Assembly: GCA_048594375.1 (NCBI GenBank)
Contig: JBMDXK010000023.1
Span: forward strand, 73,724-137,723
Length of the DNA: 64,000 bases
Source: JBMDXK01 sp048594375
Lineage (GTDB): Bacteria > Pseudomonadota > Alphaproteobacteria > Rhizobiales > Methylopilaceae
Direction: 5' to 3'
Both the position numbers and the translations under genes were made by a program. Positions 27,263 to 35,900 of the stretch are shown piece by piece. The notes beneath the pieces were generated by a model. The model made no database searches and was not told the DNA's origin. It saw only the letters and a list, made by a program, of their open reading frames with translations. The stretch's first letter is position 1. Every line of letters begins with the position of its first letter.

Positions 27263-27607
27263 TTAATGCTGTTGGACATCCGGGTGCAGATGCTTGCCCG
27301 TCCAATATCCATAACTCCAAGGCTTATACCACCGCGCGCCCTGAGGCAAATGTTCTGGCACAGGATCATACCCGCACGCACCCCACGGATGACACCGACA
27401 CAACCGCGCAAGACCCATCCAGCCGCCCGCCCAAGCCCCAAAACGGCCAATTGCCGTCTCAACATACGACGAACAACTCGGCGCATATCTGCAAGACGGC
27501 TCCAACAAAGGCGAAATGAACCATTGGTAAACACGAATAGTTAACCGGAAAAAAAGTGTGAATAAAAGATTAACAAAGCCTAGCATGGATTTAGCAATGC
27601 CTGCCAT
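27263..27607 (-). CDS. yidD: YidD family membrane-insertion accessory protein
   Basis: A small inner-membrane-associated protein linked to YidC-dependent insertion. The signature YQWFISPLLEPSCRYAPSCS, then RLCRCHPWGACGYDPVP, is complete, with the conserved Cys pairs. ATG 27607 gives 114 residues; a GTG at 27637 would add ten. The N-terminal 30 residues are hydrophobic and longer than usual. In many genomes yidD sits next to rnpA and yidC; here it pairs with thrS. Confidence 0.9.
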   Translation of the reverse strand: MAGIAKSMLGFVNLLFTLFFRLTIRVYQWFISPLLEPSCRYAPSCSSYVETAIGRFGAWAGGWMGLARLCRCHPWGACGYDPVPEHLPQGARWYKPWSYGYWTGKHLHPDVQQH

Positions 27608-27956
27608 CGGATCACACCCATAACCTTGACGCCACACCGCCTCTTGTACACAGGATAACCATACTGATTTTATTCATGAATATGTACACAATTTATATCC
27701 GCCGCAAACGCAAAAAAACAGTTTGCAAAACCGGAATGATTTCAACCGTTAGCCGCTTGTGCCACAAAAGTGGGCCAATTTAAAGATTGACAAATCGTTA
27801 ACATTTCGGCGAAACATGCATCACGTTTTCCTTTGAAGCATTTTTTCCATAAAAAAGTTTGAAAGGCGTTCTGGGCAGCGAAAACCAAAAAGCCTTAAAA
27901 ATTTTCGGGAAAATACTTCTCGAGCGTTTGTTGCGGTGCGTAAAAGGGGATAGGGC
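27608..27956. promoter_or_regulatory. Divergent region between yidD and the TAXI gene
   Basis: About 350 bp without a gene. A TTGACA at 27787-27792 on the plus strand may be part of a promoter for the TAXI gene, but no convincing -10 is seen. Otherwise AT-rich and featureless. Confidence 0.35.
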
Positions 27957-29144
27957 ATGACGAAAAAAATAGCGTTCAAAACCATTGCAGGAGCTTTTTT
28001 CGCACTGGTCATGAGCCATGCCACCGTTTTTGCCGCACCAAATGCGGAGCAGCGTATGCGTGATTTGATCGACGAAACCAACCGCAATACCATTTCCATC
28101 ATCTCCGGCAATCCCGCAGGAACATACCTTTCTGTGGCTTATGACATTTCCGCAGTGCTGGATGAAGAAGGTGTCATGCGCGTTCTGCCTATCGTGGGGA
28201 AGGCCGCGGCTCAAAACACCAAAGACCTTTTGTTCCTGCGCGGTGTGGATATGGCGATCACCCAATCCAACATTCTCAGCTACTTCCGCAGAAACAACGA
28301 ACTTGGCGATATTACCTCGCGCATTGTTTATATTGCCAAACTGTTTAACGAAGAATTTCATCTGGTTGTCACTAAAGATATCAAAACACTCGCTGATCTG
28401 AATGGGAAAGCCGTCAATTTCTCTGATGCCGGTAGCGGTACGCAATACACCGCGCGCGAAGTGTTCAGCGCTCTTGGCGTAAAAGTGCGCGAAGTCAATA
28501 TGGGGCAAAATGATGCCCTCGAACAAATGCGCAATGGTGAAATCGCCGGTACGGTGCAGATCGTGGGGAAACCCGCAAATGGCTTTAGTCGCATTACCAA
28601 AGAAAGCGGCTTCCATCTGCTGCCTATCCCTTATGTCAGCAAATTACAGGATGACTACTTTCCAGCCGTCATCAGCGCCGAAGATTATCCCAACATGTTG
28701 AATGTGGGACAAGAAGTGGAAACCGTTGCGGTGGGTGCCGTTCTGGCCGCTTATAACTGGCCAGAAAATACCGAACGCTATCAACGTCTTGAACGCTTTG
28801 TGGGATTGTTTTTCAAAAAATTCTCCGAATTTCAAAAAGCACCACGTCACTCGAAATGGCAGGAAGTCAATCTTGGCGCCGTGTTGCCACGCTGGCAGCG
28901 GTTTGCTCCCGCGCAAGCTTGGCTGGATGAAGCCCGCGCCGGACGTGCGCCTGCTTCTGCAACGCAAGCTGGCACAACCGGCTCTGTGCGGCCAGCAGCC
29001 AATACCACCCAGCAGGAACAGGCTCTTCGTGATGAATTTGAACAATTCCTGACCAGCCAGCCCGGCTTGCGCCCCGCAGATGAAAAAGATCGCGAACAGC
29101 TGTTTGAGCAATTCAAACGCTGGCGGCAAGAATCAGTACGTTAA
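27957..29144 (+). CDS. TAXI family TRAP-type periplasmic binding protein
   Basis: 395 residues. An N-terminal signal peptide (basic MTKKIAFK, hydrophobic core, cleavage after AFA-type residues near 24) predicts export. The TAXI signature ISGNPAGTYLSVAYDI lies just after it, and the two-lobed binding domain runs to about residue 310. An extra C-terminal tail of about 75 residues is Ala/Thr/Gln-rich, then charged. No TRAP membrane subunits (DctQM) are adjacent, so it is an orphan receptor here. A downstream TPR-type membrane protein is in the same direction. Ligand unknown. Confidence 0.85.
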   Translation: MTKKIAFKTIAGAFFALVMSHATVFAAPNAEQRMRDLIDETNRNTISIISGNPAGTYLSVAYDISAVLDEEGVMRVLPIVGKAAAQNTKDLLFLRGVDMAITQSNILSYFRRNNELGDITSRIVYIAKLFNEEFHLVVTKDIKTLADLNGKAVNFSDAGSGTQYTAREVFSALGVKVREVNMGQNDALEQMRNGEIAGTVQIVGKPANGFSRITKESGFHLLPIPYVSKLQDDYFPAVISAEDYPNMLNVGQEVETVAVGAVLAAYNWPENTERYQRLERFVGLFFKKFSEFQKAPRHSKWQEVNLGAVLPRWQRFAPAQAWLDEARAGRAPASATQAGTTGSVRPAANTTQQEQALRDEFEQFLTSQPGLRPADEKDREQLFEQFKRWRQESVR

Positions 29145-29220
29145 AAAATGCCATGCCTATACCCATCAAAACGGCTCATCATGCCGGTAAATAAAAATTC
29201 TTATTGTGGAGTTGAGTGAC

Positions 29221-30369
29221 GTGAATAAATCCGATGAACGCTCAATTGATGCGCGTATTTCCGAATTGCAAGCTTTGGCGCGCAGCTGTTCTGACCGTAT
29301 GCTTAGTGCATCTTTGAAGCCCGCTGCCCCCGTTGCCAACGCGCCGCGGTTCAATGCCCCGCGTCAGGCTCCAGCGCCCATACGTGTGCCGCAAGCCCAG
29401 ATGCCCGTTTACCGTGAGCCTGCTGCACGACCACAGCCCGTTGAAGCTTTGGCTTTGCGCCCTTCCGTTTTGCCCGAACAGACTGTGACGCATCTGGCTG
29501 CGGATCCCCATTGCCCCGATTTCTTGTGGCGTGAAGCGCATGGGCGCTATGCCGCTACCGAACAGAACGGGCATTTTCCCGTTGCACTTCACCCCGCCGG
29601 TGAAAAAGATGCGCGTCCATGGCACAAAATGCCTGTGTTTCGCGCTTCGCTGTTGCCGCATTTCACCTACGTTGGCCGTGCCGCTGCGGTTATCCTGCTG
29701 GCTGGCACCATGGCACTGTTTCTTGTGACATGGAAAAACTCCCCTGTAAGCGCTGTGGTTTCTTCCGAAGATATGGCCATTGCCCACGCGGTACAGGGTG
29801 GACATCTTGGCTCCAATGCAAATGCTGCGCGTAAAGTGACGCTGGAAAAAATTGTTATGAAGCCAGAAGACAATGGCTTCAACACTGTGCAAAAACCACA
29901 AGATGCTGCAAAAGATGTTGCTGCGGAAAAAGAACAAAACAAGCTGGTAAAAACCATTACGCTTGCAGGAATGACTCCGGGACAATTTATTGATAAATCC
30001 TGGCCTATTCCGGGTGTTGAGGGCGCTGAAGCGGCGCAGATAACCCAGATCAAAACCGAGCAATCCAGTGTGGAACTTGCGCAAGTAGAAGCAACCGGCG
30101 CCACCAACTATCTGGCACGAGGCGAAATGCTGCTGCGTACGGGTGACATTGCCAGTGCGCGCCTGATGTTCCGCAAAGCCAGCGAAATGGGCGATGCACG
30201 CGGCGCAATCGGGATTGCATCAACCTACGATCCGAATGTTTTGCGCACGCTGCCGGTTTATGGCATGGCTGGAAATGCTGACACTGCGCGCAACTGGTAT
30301 GAAAAAGCCAAAGAACTGGGCGCTGCTTCCGAAGCTACCGCACGTTTGGAAGCGCTTTCACGTCTGTGA
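29221..30369 (+). CDS. Single-pass membrane protein with C-terminal Sel1/TPR-like repeats
   Basis: 382 residues from GTG 29221, chosen because GGAG lies nine bases upstream. Residues about 30-85 are Pro/Ala-rich. One transmembrane helix is at about 151-170, giving a cytoplasmic N-terminus and a periplasmic C-terminus. The last 90 residues hold helical repeats (YLARGEMLLRTGDIASARLM, then ARNWYEKAKELGAASEA), like Sel1 or TPR units that bind other proteins. It follows the TAXI gene by 76 bp. Function not known; similar layouts occur in alphaproteobacterial envelope proteins. Confidence 0.7.
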   Translation: MNKSDERSIDARISELQALARSCSDRMLSASLKPAAPVANAPRFNAPRQAPAPIRVPQAQMPVYREPAARPQPVEALALRPSVLPEQTVTHLAADPHCPDFLWREAHGRYAATEQNGHFPVALHPAGEKDARPWHKMPVFRASLLPHFTYVGRAAAVILLAGTMALFLVTWKNSPVSAVVSSEDMAIAHAVQGGHLGSNANAARKVTLEKIVMKPEDNGFNTVQKPQDAAKDVAAEKEQNKLVKTITLAGMTPGQFIDKSWPIPGVEGAEAAQITQIKTEQSSVELAQVEATGATNYLARGEMLLRTGDIASARLMFRKASEMGDARGAIGIASTYDPNVLRTLPVYGMAGNADTARNWYEKAKELGAASEATARLEALSRL

Positions 30370-30434
30370 TGGGGCATTCGTTTTATACGCCATGTTTCTG
30401 GAATATTAAATTCTGCGACCATTGAGAAAAACCC

Positions 30435-30467
30435 TGTATTTTTGCGATTTTCGTGTGCAAAAATACA
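30435..30467 (+). terminator. Hairpin after the TPR gene
   Basis: A perfect 11-bp stem TGTATTTTTGC/GCAAAAATACA with an 11-nt loop, about 65 nt after the stop. A look-alike with GCATTTTTG/CAAAAATGC is at 31454-31483. Confidence 0.55.
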
Positions 30468-30667
30468 AACACAACGCATGTGTGTCGGCAAAAAATATAC
30501 CAAATACGTCAGGAGTATGGCTTAAAACGCGGAAAGAACAGTTCTGCAGGGTATGGTTACAGCTTTTTAACCTCAGCCGTGTAGCTTTGGATGCAATTCT
30601 TTCCATTTACATGGTTCGGAGCCTATGCTTCTGAGGCATGTTTCCAAGCTCCGGTACAGGGTTCATG

Positions 30668-31264
30668 GCCATAGTTCCGTCATCGCACAAACAAACAGAG
30701 CGACGCCAGCACCAGCGTGTCAAGGTTAGCCTTAACGGACGCTACATGCTGACTAACCGTGAAGAATACACCTGCCAGACCATAAATATATCACCTGGCG
30801 GGGTTGCAATGGTTGCGCCTGTTATGGGTACCCTTGGGGAACGGGTTATTGTTTACCTTGAACAGATTGGCCGTCTTGACGGAACCATCGTCCGCCCCAT
30901 AGAGCGCGGTTTTGCTTTCAGCTTTCAGGCATCCCTGCACAAACGCGATAAACTTGCCGCCCAGCTCACCTGGCTTGCCAATCGCCACTCCTTAGGTCTG
31001 CCCGAAGACCGCGCCCATGAACGTATGGCTCCTAAAAATACCCGCGGCCGCCTCACTTTGCAGGATGGCCGCGAATTTCTCTGCACCATCATCGATGTTT
31101 CCATGACCGGTGCTGCTTTGAAAACCGACTTACAACCCGCATTAGGCACCCTCGTCACCCTCGGGAAAACACAAGCAACTGTTGTGCGCCTCTTTGAAGG
31201 CGGTTTCGCAGTTCAGTTCATACAACCGCAGGGGTTGGATCCGACCGACCTGCGCTTTGACTAA
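30668..31264 (+). CDS. Tandem PilZ-domain protein
   Basis: About 198 residues if started at ATG 30668; an ATG at 30638 would add ten. The first PilZ domain has the c-di-GMP-binding pattern RRQHQR (RxxxR) followed by NISPGG (a D/NxSxxG site). The second domain repeats the fold with DVSMTGA and the VRLFEGGFAVQF end strand, but its RxxxR motif is not obvious, so it may be degenerate. No output domain is fused. Predicted role: cytosolic sensor or adaptor for cyclic di-GMP, perhaps for motility or envelope control. A palindromic repeat starts six nt after its stop codon. Confidence 0.82.
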   Translation, partial: AIVPSSHKQTERRQHQRVKVSLNGRYMLTNREEYTCQTINISPGGVAMVAPVMGTLGERVIVYLEQIGRLDGTIVRPIERGFAFSFQASLHKRDKLAAQLTWLANRHSLGLPEDRAHERMAPKNTRGRLTLQDGREFLCTIIDVSMTGAALKTDLQPALGTLVTLGKTQATVVRLFEGGFAVQFIQPQGLDPTDLRFD

Positions 31265-31269
31265 TTTCT

Positions 31270-31389
31270 GAATGCTACTGTGGTGGGTGTTAAGCGCCGG
31301 GCGATTTGCGCTCCGGTACTCATGTACTTTATGTACACTCCGTTCCGGTGCTCAATAGCCCAACACTTTCCACCTCACCACAGCGCATT
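31270..31389. repeat. Palindromic repeat family 1, copy A
   Basis: Begins GAATGCTACTGTGGTGGG and ends CACCACAGCGCATT, an imperfect terminal inverted repeat. The central hairpin is TGTAC-tttat-GTACA (31323-31337). It starts six nt after the stop of the PilZ gene. Compared with copy C the terminal stem reads GTGGTG/CACCAC instead of GGGGTG/CACCCC, so both arms changed together. Confidence 0.75.
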
Positions 31390-31453
31390 GCTGGCGGGTT
31401 CTTGTGCTTGTCTTTTGATGTATGATTTTTTCGGGATGACTTAAAAACACTCT

Positions 31454-31483
31454 GCATTTTTGTTGCGCTGTGCGCAAAAATGC
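31454..31483. repeat. Hairpin GCATTTTTG/CAAAAATGC
   Basis: A 9-bp stem with a 12-nt GC-rich loop in the PilZ-transglycosylase gap. It resembles 30435-30467 in its T5G/CA5 arms. Perhaps a terminator. Confidence 0.4.
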
Positions 31484-31600
31484 GGAACGGCTGATGTGGG
31501 TATGATATGCGGTGAAACAGATCTTCCGGTTTTAAAAGGCGTGGGTGCGTCATTCCTGTGTTGTGGAGAAACTATAAAAAAAGGGGCATTCCCACATTTA

Positions 31601-31624
31601 TTTTATTGGAACTCGGCTATAGCA
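31601..31624. repeat. Repeat family 2 end fragment
   Basis: 24 bp that match 53684-53707 at 23 positions (TTTTATTG, one variable base, AACTCGGCTATAGCA). Also similar to the right end of 6755-6859. Confidence 0.55.
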
Positions 31625-31639
31625 CGCGTCTGCCTACGT

Positions 31640-31692
31640 TACGCTACCCATGTACTTTATGGATACTCCGTTCCAGTACTTGCCATCCATGT
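31640..31692. repeat. Diverged core of palindromic family 1
   Basis: CATGTACTTTATGGATACTC, then CGTTCCAGTACT, resembles the core of copy A (CATGTACTTTATGTACACTC, then CGTTCCGGTGCT). No clear terminal repeats, so this is a remnant. Confidence 0.4.
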
Positions 31693-32086
31693 ACGCGGGT
31701 TGAGCGCAAATAAAAAGGGCGTCTGGATGTTTCTTTGGGCGTGGATGCCGGTCTTTGCAGGAATGACGATTGAGAATTTTGAGTTATTGAAAGAGTAGGG
31801 CTATTTTAGCCTCTGATGTTTCTGCTGCGTTGTTTATAGTGGGTTTTTTTGTTCAAGGTTTCGCTGCAAAGGGTTTACTCTTATAAATGCGGTGTTAAAT
31901 AGTGTGTTTTTATTAAGGCTATTATTTTTATTCTTGCTCAATTTCCAGTCTTTCTATTCGCTTATTAACCTCCAATTTACATTACATCTTCATAATTAGG
32001 ATTATGGTGAGTGGCTTTGGGTTCATGTTTTGCGTAGTGCCTCCCAGATTTGATGTTCTGATTGCTCAATTAGGGAAGATCCTCGC

Positions 32087-33052
32087 ATGACCGTTGAATT
32101 TATCGGCGATATACGGCAAGGCATCCGTAATACCTTGCAAAAAGCCGCCACGGCTACGGGAGTCGGGTTCGATTACCTCTTGAAAACAGCGGTGCGTGAA
32201 TCCGGCCTGAAAGCCGATGCCAAAGCGCGCACGTCTTCCGCTGCGGGGATGTTCCAGTTTATTGAACAAACATGGTTACAAACCATGAAAGAATCCGGCA
32301 GTGAATTTGGCCTGCAACATTATGCCGATAAAATCAGCCGCAATTCCTCTGGACGGTTTCAGGTGGCCAATGCCGCTGACCGCAAAGAAATCCTCGATCT
32401 GCGCTTTGATGCCGGTATTGCTGCAAAAATGGCTGGCGCCTTTACCGCCAAAAATAATGCTGTTCTCAAAGATTTTCTCGGCCGCGATGCCACTGAAGGC
32501 GAGCTTTACATCGCCCATTTTATGGGGGCGCAAGGCGCGCGGCAACTGCTTTCCGTGGTCCAAAACCAGCCTGAGCGCCGCGTGGATGACCTGTTTCCAC
32601 AAGCGGCCTCCGCAAACCGCAGCATTTTTTACAACGGTGGAAAACCACGCTCCGCACAGGAAGTCTATGCCAATCTTGTGCGCAAGCATGACGGCACACA
32701 GGTGGCACCCACTATGGCGCAAGCGCCTTCTGCGCCTCTTGCACCGTCAGGTCTGGCTTTCTGGATGCAGCCGAATTTTGGCGCGCAGAATACCGCGACT
32801 ACGGCTCCTTCTGCCTCCATGACTTCCGCACTGGCTTACGCGGATACGGGGGAAAGTGGGGCGTTCCATTCCCTGTTCAGCGCCAACCGCACAACCGCTG
32901 TTTCCCCTTATGTGCAGCACATATGGGGTGGAGGGAATACGCAGCCTTCCGCACACAAAGGCTCTTCCCAATTGCCGCTTGAACTGTTCTCGTTTCTTAC
33001 CCGAAACGTGACACCCTCCCGTGAACAGGCCACGCCTGTAGAGGCATCTTAA
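32087..33052 (+). CDS. Lytic transglycosylase-like protein without signal peptide
   Basis: 321 residues. The N-terminal 200 residues form a lysozyme-like transglycosylase domain. The catalytic Glu is Glu38 in TAVRESGLKADAKA, followed by SSAAGMFQFIEQTW, and a later GELYIAHFMGAQGA segment matches the family. The C-terminal 110 residues are Ala/Pro/Ser-rich and low in complexity. No signal peptide or lipobox is visible, unusual for an enzyme whose substrate is periplasmic; flagellar or other specialised export is possible. The stop is one base before the start of the DUF2336 gene, so the two are one operon. Confidence 0.8.
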   Translation: MTVEFIGDIRQGIRNTLQKAATATGVGFDYLLKTAVRESGLKADAKARTSSAAGMFQFIEQTWLQTMKESGSEFGLQHYADKISRNSSGRFQVANAADRKEILDLRFDAGIAAKMAGAFTAKNNAVLKDFLGRDATEGELYIAHFMGAQGARQLLSVVQNQPERRVDDLFPQAASANRSIFYNGGKPRSAQEVYANLVRKHDGTQVAPTMAQAPSAPLAPSGLAFWMQPNFGAQNTATTAPSASMTSALAYADTGESGAFHSLFSANRTTAVSPYVQHIWGGGNTQPSAHKGSSQLPLELFSFLTRNVTPSREQATPVEAS

Positions 33053-33053
33053 G

Positions 33054-34241
33054 ATGATTATACAGCGTTTTCTGCAATGGATCCATCACGCTCCCGAAGG
33101 CGCCCGCGCGGAAGCCAGCGGGGCTTTGGCACGCGCCTATCTTTATTCCGACCTCAACCCGCAGGAAATTGATGATGCCGAGGCCGCATTAACGCTGCTT
33201 ACGGAAGATGACAGCATCATGGTGCGTCATGCTTTGGTGGATGCGCTTGCCCCCAGCAGCAAAACCCCGCACCATATTGTTCTGGCGCTGGCGCGGGATA
33301 TAGAAGCCGTGGCAATTTGTATGGTTGGCCTTTCACCCGTATTGACCGATGCGGATTTGATTGATCTGGCACTGGATGGCAAACCTGCAATTCTGCTGGC
33401 GATTGCGCACCGCGAATACCTCTCACCGGGTGTTGTGGCTGCTCTGGCTGAACTTGGCGATGACGAGGTCTGCCAATTGCTGCTGGATAAACCGCACATT
33501 ATGATTACCCCTTCGGTCATGGCGCGTATGGCAGAACGTTTCGGACATTTATCGGCGATTGCTGAGGCGCTGCTGCAACGTTCTGATTTGCCCGTGACAG
33601 TGCGGCAAACGTTAATGGTGAAAATGTCTGCGGCCATTGCAACGGTTATTGTCGGAAAAGAACGCAAAGATGGTCTGCATCTGCCGGGTATGGTGCGGGA
33701 TGTCTGCGACCGCGCAACACTGGCACTGGCAACCGAAGAAACCTGTGATTTGACAGTGCTGGTAGAACATATCTGCCAGACAGGACAGCTCACGCCCGTC
33801 TTTGTGCTGCGCACGCTGCTTTCTGGCAATATTCCTCTGTTTGAAGAAACACTGGCACGCCTTTCCGGCCTGACCGTTGGCCGCATTTCCGGTCTTGTCC
33901 ACGATGCTTCGCAACGCGGCTTTGCGGCGCTCTATATGAAAACCGGCCTGCCGCTTTCCGCTTACCACGCCTTCGCGGCTGCCTTGAAAGCATGGCATGA
34001 AGTGGGATTGCCCAGCCATGTAGGAGTGGCCTTGCAGCGGCAAATGGTGGAAAAAGCTCTGGATGCCTGCCAACAACACCAGCATGACGGCCTTGACGCC
34101 TTGCTTGGCGTATTGCGCCAGTTCGCCGATGAAGCCATGCGGGAAGAAGCCTTGCAAAAGGCAGCAAAACTGCGTGAAGCGCAATTGCCACCGGAGCTGC
34201 AGCCGCAACCAGAGGAAAAATTGCTGGAATACGCGGCTTGA
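33054..34241 (+). CDS. DUF2336 domain protein
   Basis: A 395-residue, all-helical protein typical of Rhodospirillales-type alphaproteobacteria. HEAT-like helical pairs are visible (for example IDDAEAALTLLTEDDSIMVR, then HALVDALAPS). The repeating pattern of two acidic residues followed by a VR-type segment suits DUF2336. No membrane segment or catalytic motif. It starts one base after the transglycosylase gene. Function unknown; a scaffold role is an inference from the helical repeats. Confidence 0.8.
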   Translation: MIIQRFLQWIHHAPEGARAEASGALARAYLYSDLNPQEIDDAEAALTLLTEDDSIMVRHALVDALAPSSKTPHHIVLALARDIEAVAICMVGLSPVLTDADLIDLALDGKPAILLAIAHREYLSPGVVAALAELGDDEVCQLLLDKPHIMITPSVMARMAERFGHLSAIAEALLQRSDLPVTVRQTLMVKMSAAIATVIVGKERKDGLHLPGMVRDVCDRATLALATEETCDLTVLVEHICQTGQLTPVFVLRTLLSGNIPLFEETLARLSGLTVGRISGLVHDASQRGFAALYMKTGLPLSAYHAFAAALKAWHEVGLPSHVGVALQRQMVEKALDACQQHQHDGLDALLGVLRQFADEAMREEALQKAAKLREAQLPPELQPQPEEKLLEYAA

Positions 34242-34394
34242 TGAATAGGCCGCGTGGTCTCCAGAAAGCGCGCAGGTGGTTGCCGTAGCCTTACCCGAAG
34301 AACGGCTGATGCAGAGCGTTTTCTATTTGTGCAAACGACGGCAGGCTTAAGGCTTTTTCCAATGCGCGCGGTGTCTTTTTAGAAGCAAATTGCC

Positions 34395-34943
34395 CTATAC
34401 AGGATCAAGCTTCGAGCCGAACTTGGTCTGCCGTGCAACCGCAAGTTCCATTGCCAAAGCTTTCAAGACTTTTCCGTTATCGTCTTGCGCAATCTGGTGA
34501 TGCACGCCAGCGCGCAACGCATCAACATGGGCTTGCACAAGCTCAAAGGTTGCGCCTTCAAGGGGCTGTATTTTTTCAATAATCAGACATAAGCCTTCCG
34601 CAATCGCCGCTGCTTCCGGAAAACCCAGCGTGGTGGCGTGGCCACGAATATCATGCGCTTTGCGGTAAAAGCTATCCAGCGTCTCTGCATCCAGCTTTGT
34701 GTAATAAGCCGCGCTTACTGTTTCCAAGGCTGCAATTTCAGCAACAATCCATTCCGCAAAGTGGGAAGAAAGCGCTTCAAGGCTCTTATTGGCGGCTTGA
34801 ATGGCTTGTGCTTCATAATTTGCAACCGACTCTGGCCGCGCCATAACCACAGCTTGCTTGCGCAATGTATCGGGTGGTGTAATCACTTCATGATCTTTAT
34901 GGACAATGGTTTTTACGTCTGTAGTGCCGCTTTTGGATGCCAT
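34395..34943 (-). CDS. Hpt-domain phosphotransfer protein
   Basis: 182 residues. The C-terminal two thirds form an Hpt four-helix bundle. The phospho-accepting His is His97 in FYRKAHDIRGHATTLGFPEA. The first 50 residues are polar and probably flexible. It lies 20 bp after the response-regulator gene on the same strand, with a good AAAGGGC ribosome-binding site. No histidine kinase is nearby, so the pair must receive phosphate from a distant kinase. Confidence 0.85.
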   Translation of the reverse strand: MASKSGTTDVKTIVHKDHEVITPPDTLRKQAVVMARPESVANYEAQAIQAANKSLEALSSHFAEWIVAEIAALETVSAAYYTKLDAETLDSFYRKAHDIRGHATTLGFPEAAAIAEGLCLIIEKIQPLEGATFELVQAHVDALRAGVHHQIAQDDNGKVLKALAMELAVARQTKFGSKLDPV

Positions 34944-34963
34944 GGCTTTGCCCTTTGCTTGCT

Positions 34964-35515
34964 TTACACAAAGCCGCGCGCTTTATCAGAAAGCGGTTGC
35001 TGTTGAATAATTTCGGCGTTTTCAGTCCCCTTACGGCGCTCAGGGCCGCTATAATTGAGTGCAGCATTTTGCGTACGGCGCCGGTCAGGCCCAAAATAAT
35101 CCCCCGCTTTAATAAACGGGCGCGGATTAAGCACAATATTGCTCACCCGCTGATACAAGGATTTGGCCGAAATCGGCTTTGCCAGAAAATCGGTTGCCCC
35201 GGCATCACGCGCTGTCAGCACCCGGCTGCGTTCCGAATGCCCTGTCAAAATAATAATCGGCACAAAAGGATTGCTGCTTTTGGGATTGCGGATCATGCGG
35301 GTAAGCTCAATGCCATCAAGAATAGGCATCACCCAATCGGTGATAATAATATCCGGCTGGTTGGCTGTATAAGATTCAAGACCAGCCGCGCCGTCTTCCG
35401 CCTCATAGGCTTCCCGAACCCCGAAGCTGTGCAGCAATGTGCGCACAATACGCCGCATATGCGCATTGTCGTCCACCACCAGAAAGCGCAGCTTGTTAAA
35501 ATCAACCCGTGGCAT
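34964..35515 (-). CDS. Response regulator (REC) with basic C-terminal extension
   Basis: 183 residues from ATG 35515 (MPRVDFNKLRFLVVDDN), which has GAAGAG upstream; a further 12 codons are possible. The receiver domain shows Asp15/Asp16, the phospho-acceptor Asp60 in IIITDWVMP, the Thr of ILTGHS and the Lys of FLAKPIS. The extension from about 135 has the recurring FGPDRRR and SGPERRK, as in alphaproteobacterial stand-alone regulators. No DNA-binding domain, so output is likely by protein contact or through the adjacent Hpt protein. Confidence 0.88.
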   Translation of the reverse strand: MPRVDFNKLRFLVVDDNAHMRRIVRTLLHSFGVREAYEAEDGAAGLESYTANQPDIIITDWVMPILDGIELTRMIRNPKSSNPFVPIIILTGHSERSRVLTARDAGATDFLAKPISAKSLYQRVSNIVLNPRPFIKAGDYFGPDRRRTQNAALNYSGPERRKGTENAEIIQQQPLSDKARGFV

Positions 35516-35900
35516 CGCACACTCTTCATAAAGAGGAATCACATCCAACATTACTGCAAAAGCATATAAATTAATCCTGTATTTTTGCTATAATGCCTGT
35601 ATTTCTTTCAAAAATTTACCCAATATATCCAGTATCCTATGGGAATTCTGTTCTATGATGGAATGAGGGATGTTAAAATTAAATGAAATAGCACATGCCA
35701 TCAATAAAAAGAAGCAATCTTTTCTCCCCCTACCTTCATGAAAAAGATTACAGTAACGTTATGTATCAGTATTATTTTTGCTGTAATTGATAAGATTAAG
35801 TATTAATTCAATTATAATTTACAATAATATTTCTGTATATTGAATAAATCAGATTTATAATTTATGTTTTATTTACCAGTAAAGAAAAAGGTTTTTTGTT
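35516..35900. promoter_or_regulatory. AT-rich divergent region between the response regulator and the EF-hand gene
   Basis: 385 bp without a gene and clearly more AT-rich than the surroundings, with many TTAATT/ATAAT stretches. It should contain promoters for both flanking genes, but no single pair of boxes stands out. The composition change continues into the EF-hand gene. Confidence 0.4.

Larger units (their letters stand above)
31265..32086. other. Roughly 820-bp gap with repeat elements
   Basis: No credible gene. It holds a full palindromic repeat (31270-31389), a hairpin (31454-31483), a match to the second repeat family (31601-31624) and a diverged core of the first family (31640-31692). 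The last 280 bp are AT-rich and otherwise empty, presumably with the promoter of the transglycosylase gene. Confidence 0.65.

Noticed and set aside
31460..31798. 112-codon frame in the PilZ-transglycosylase gap
   Set aside because: Built largely from repeat family sequence; no ribosome-binding site or recognisable domain.
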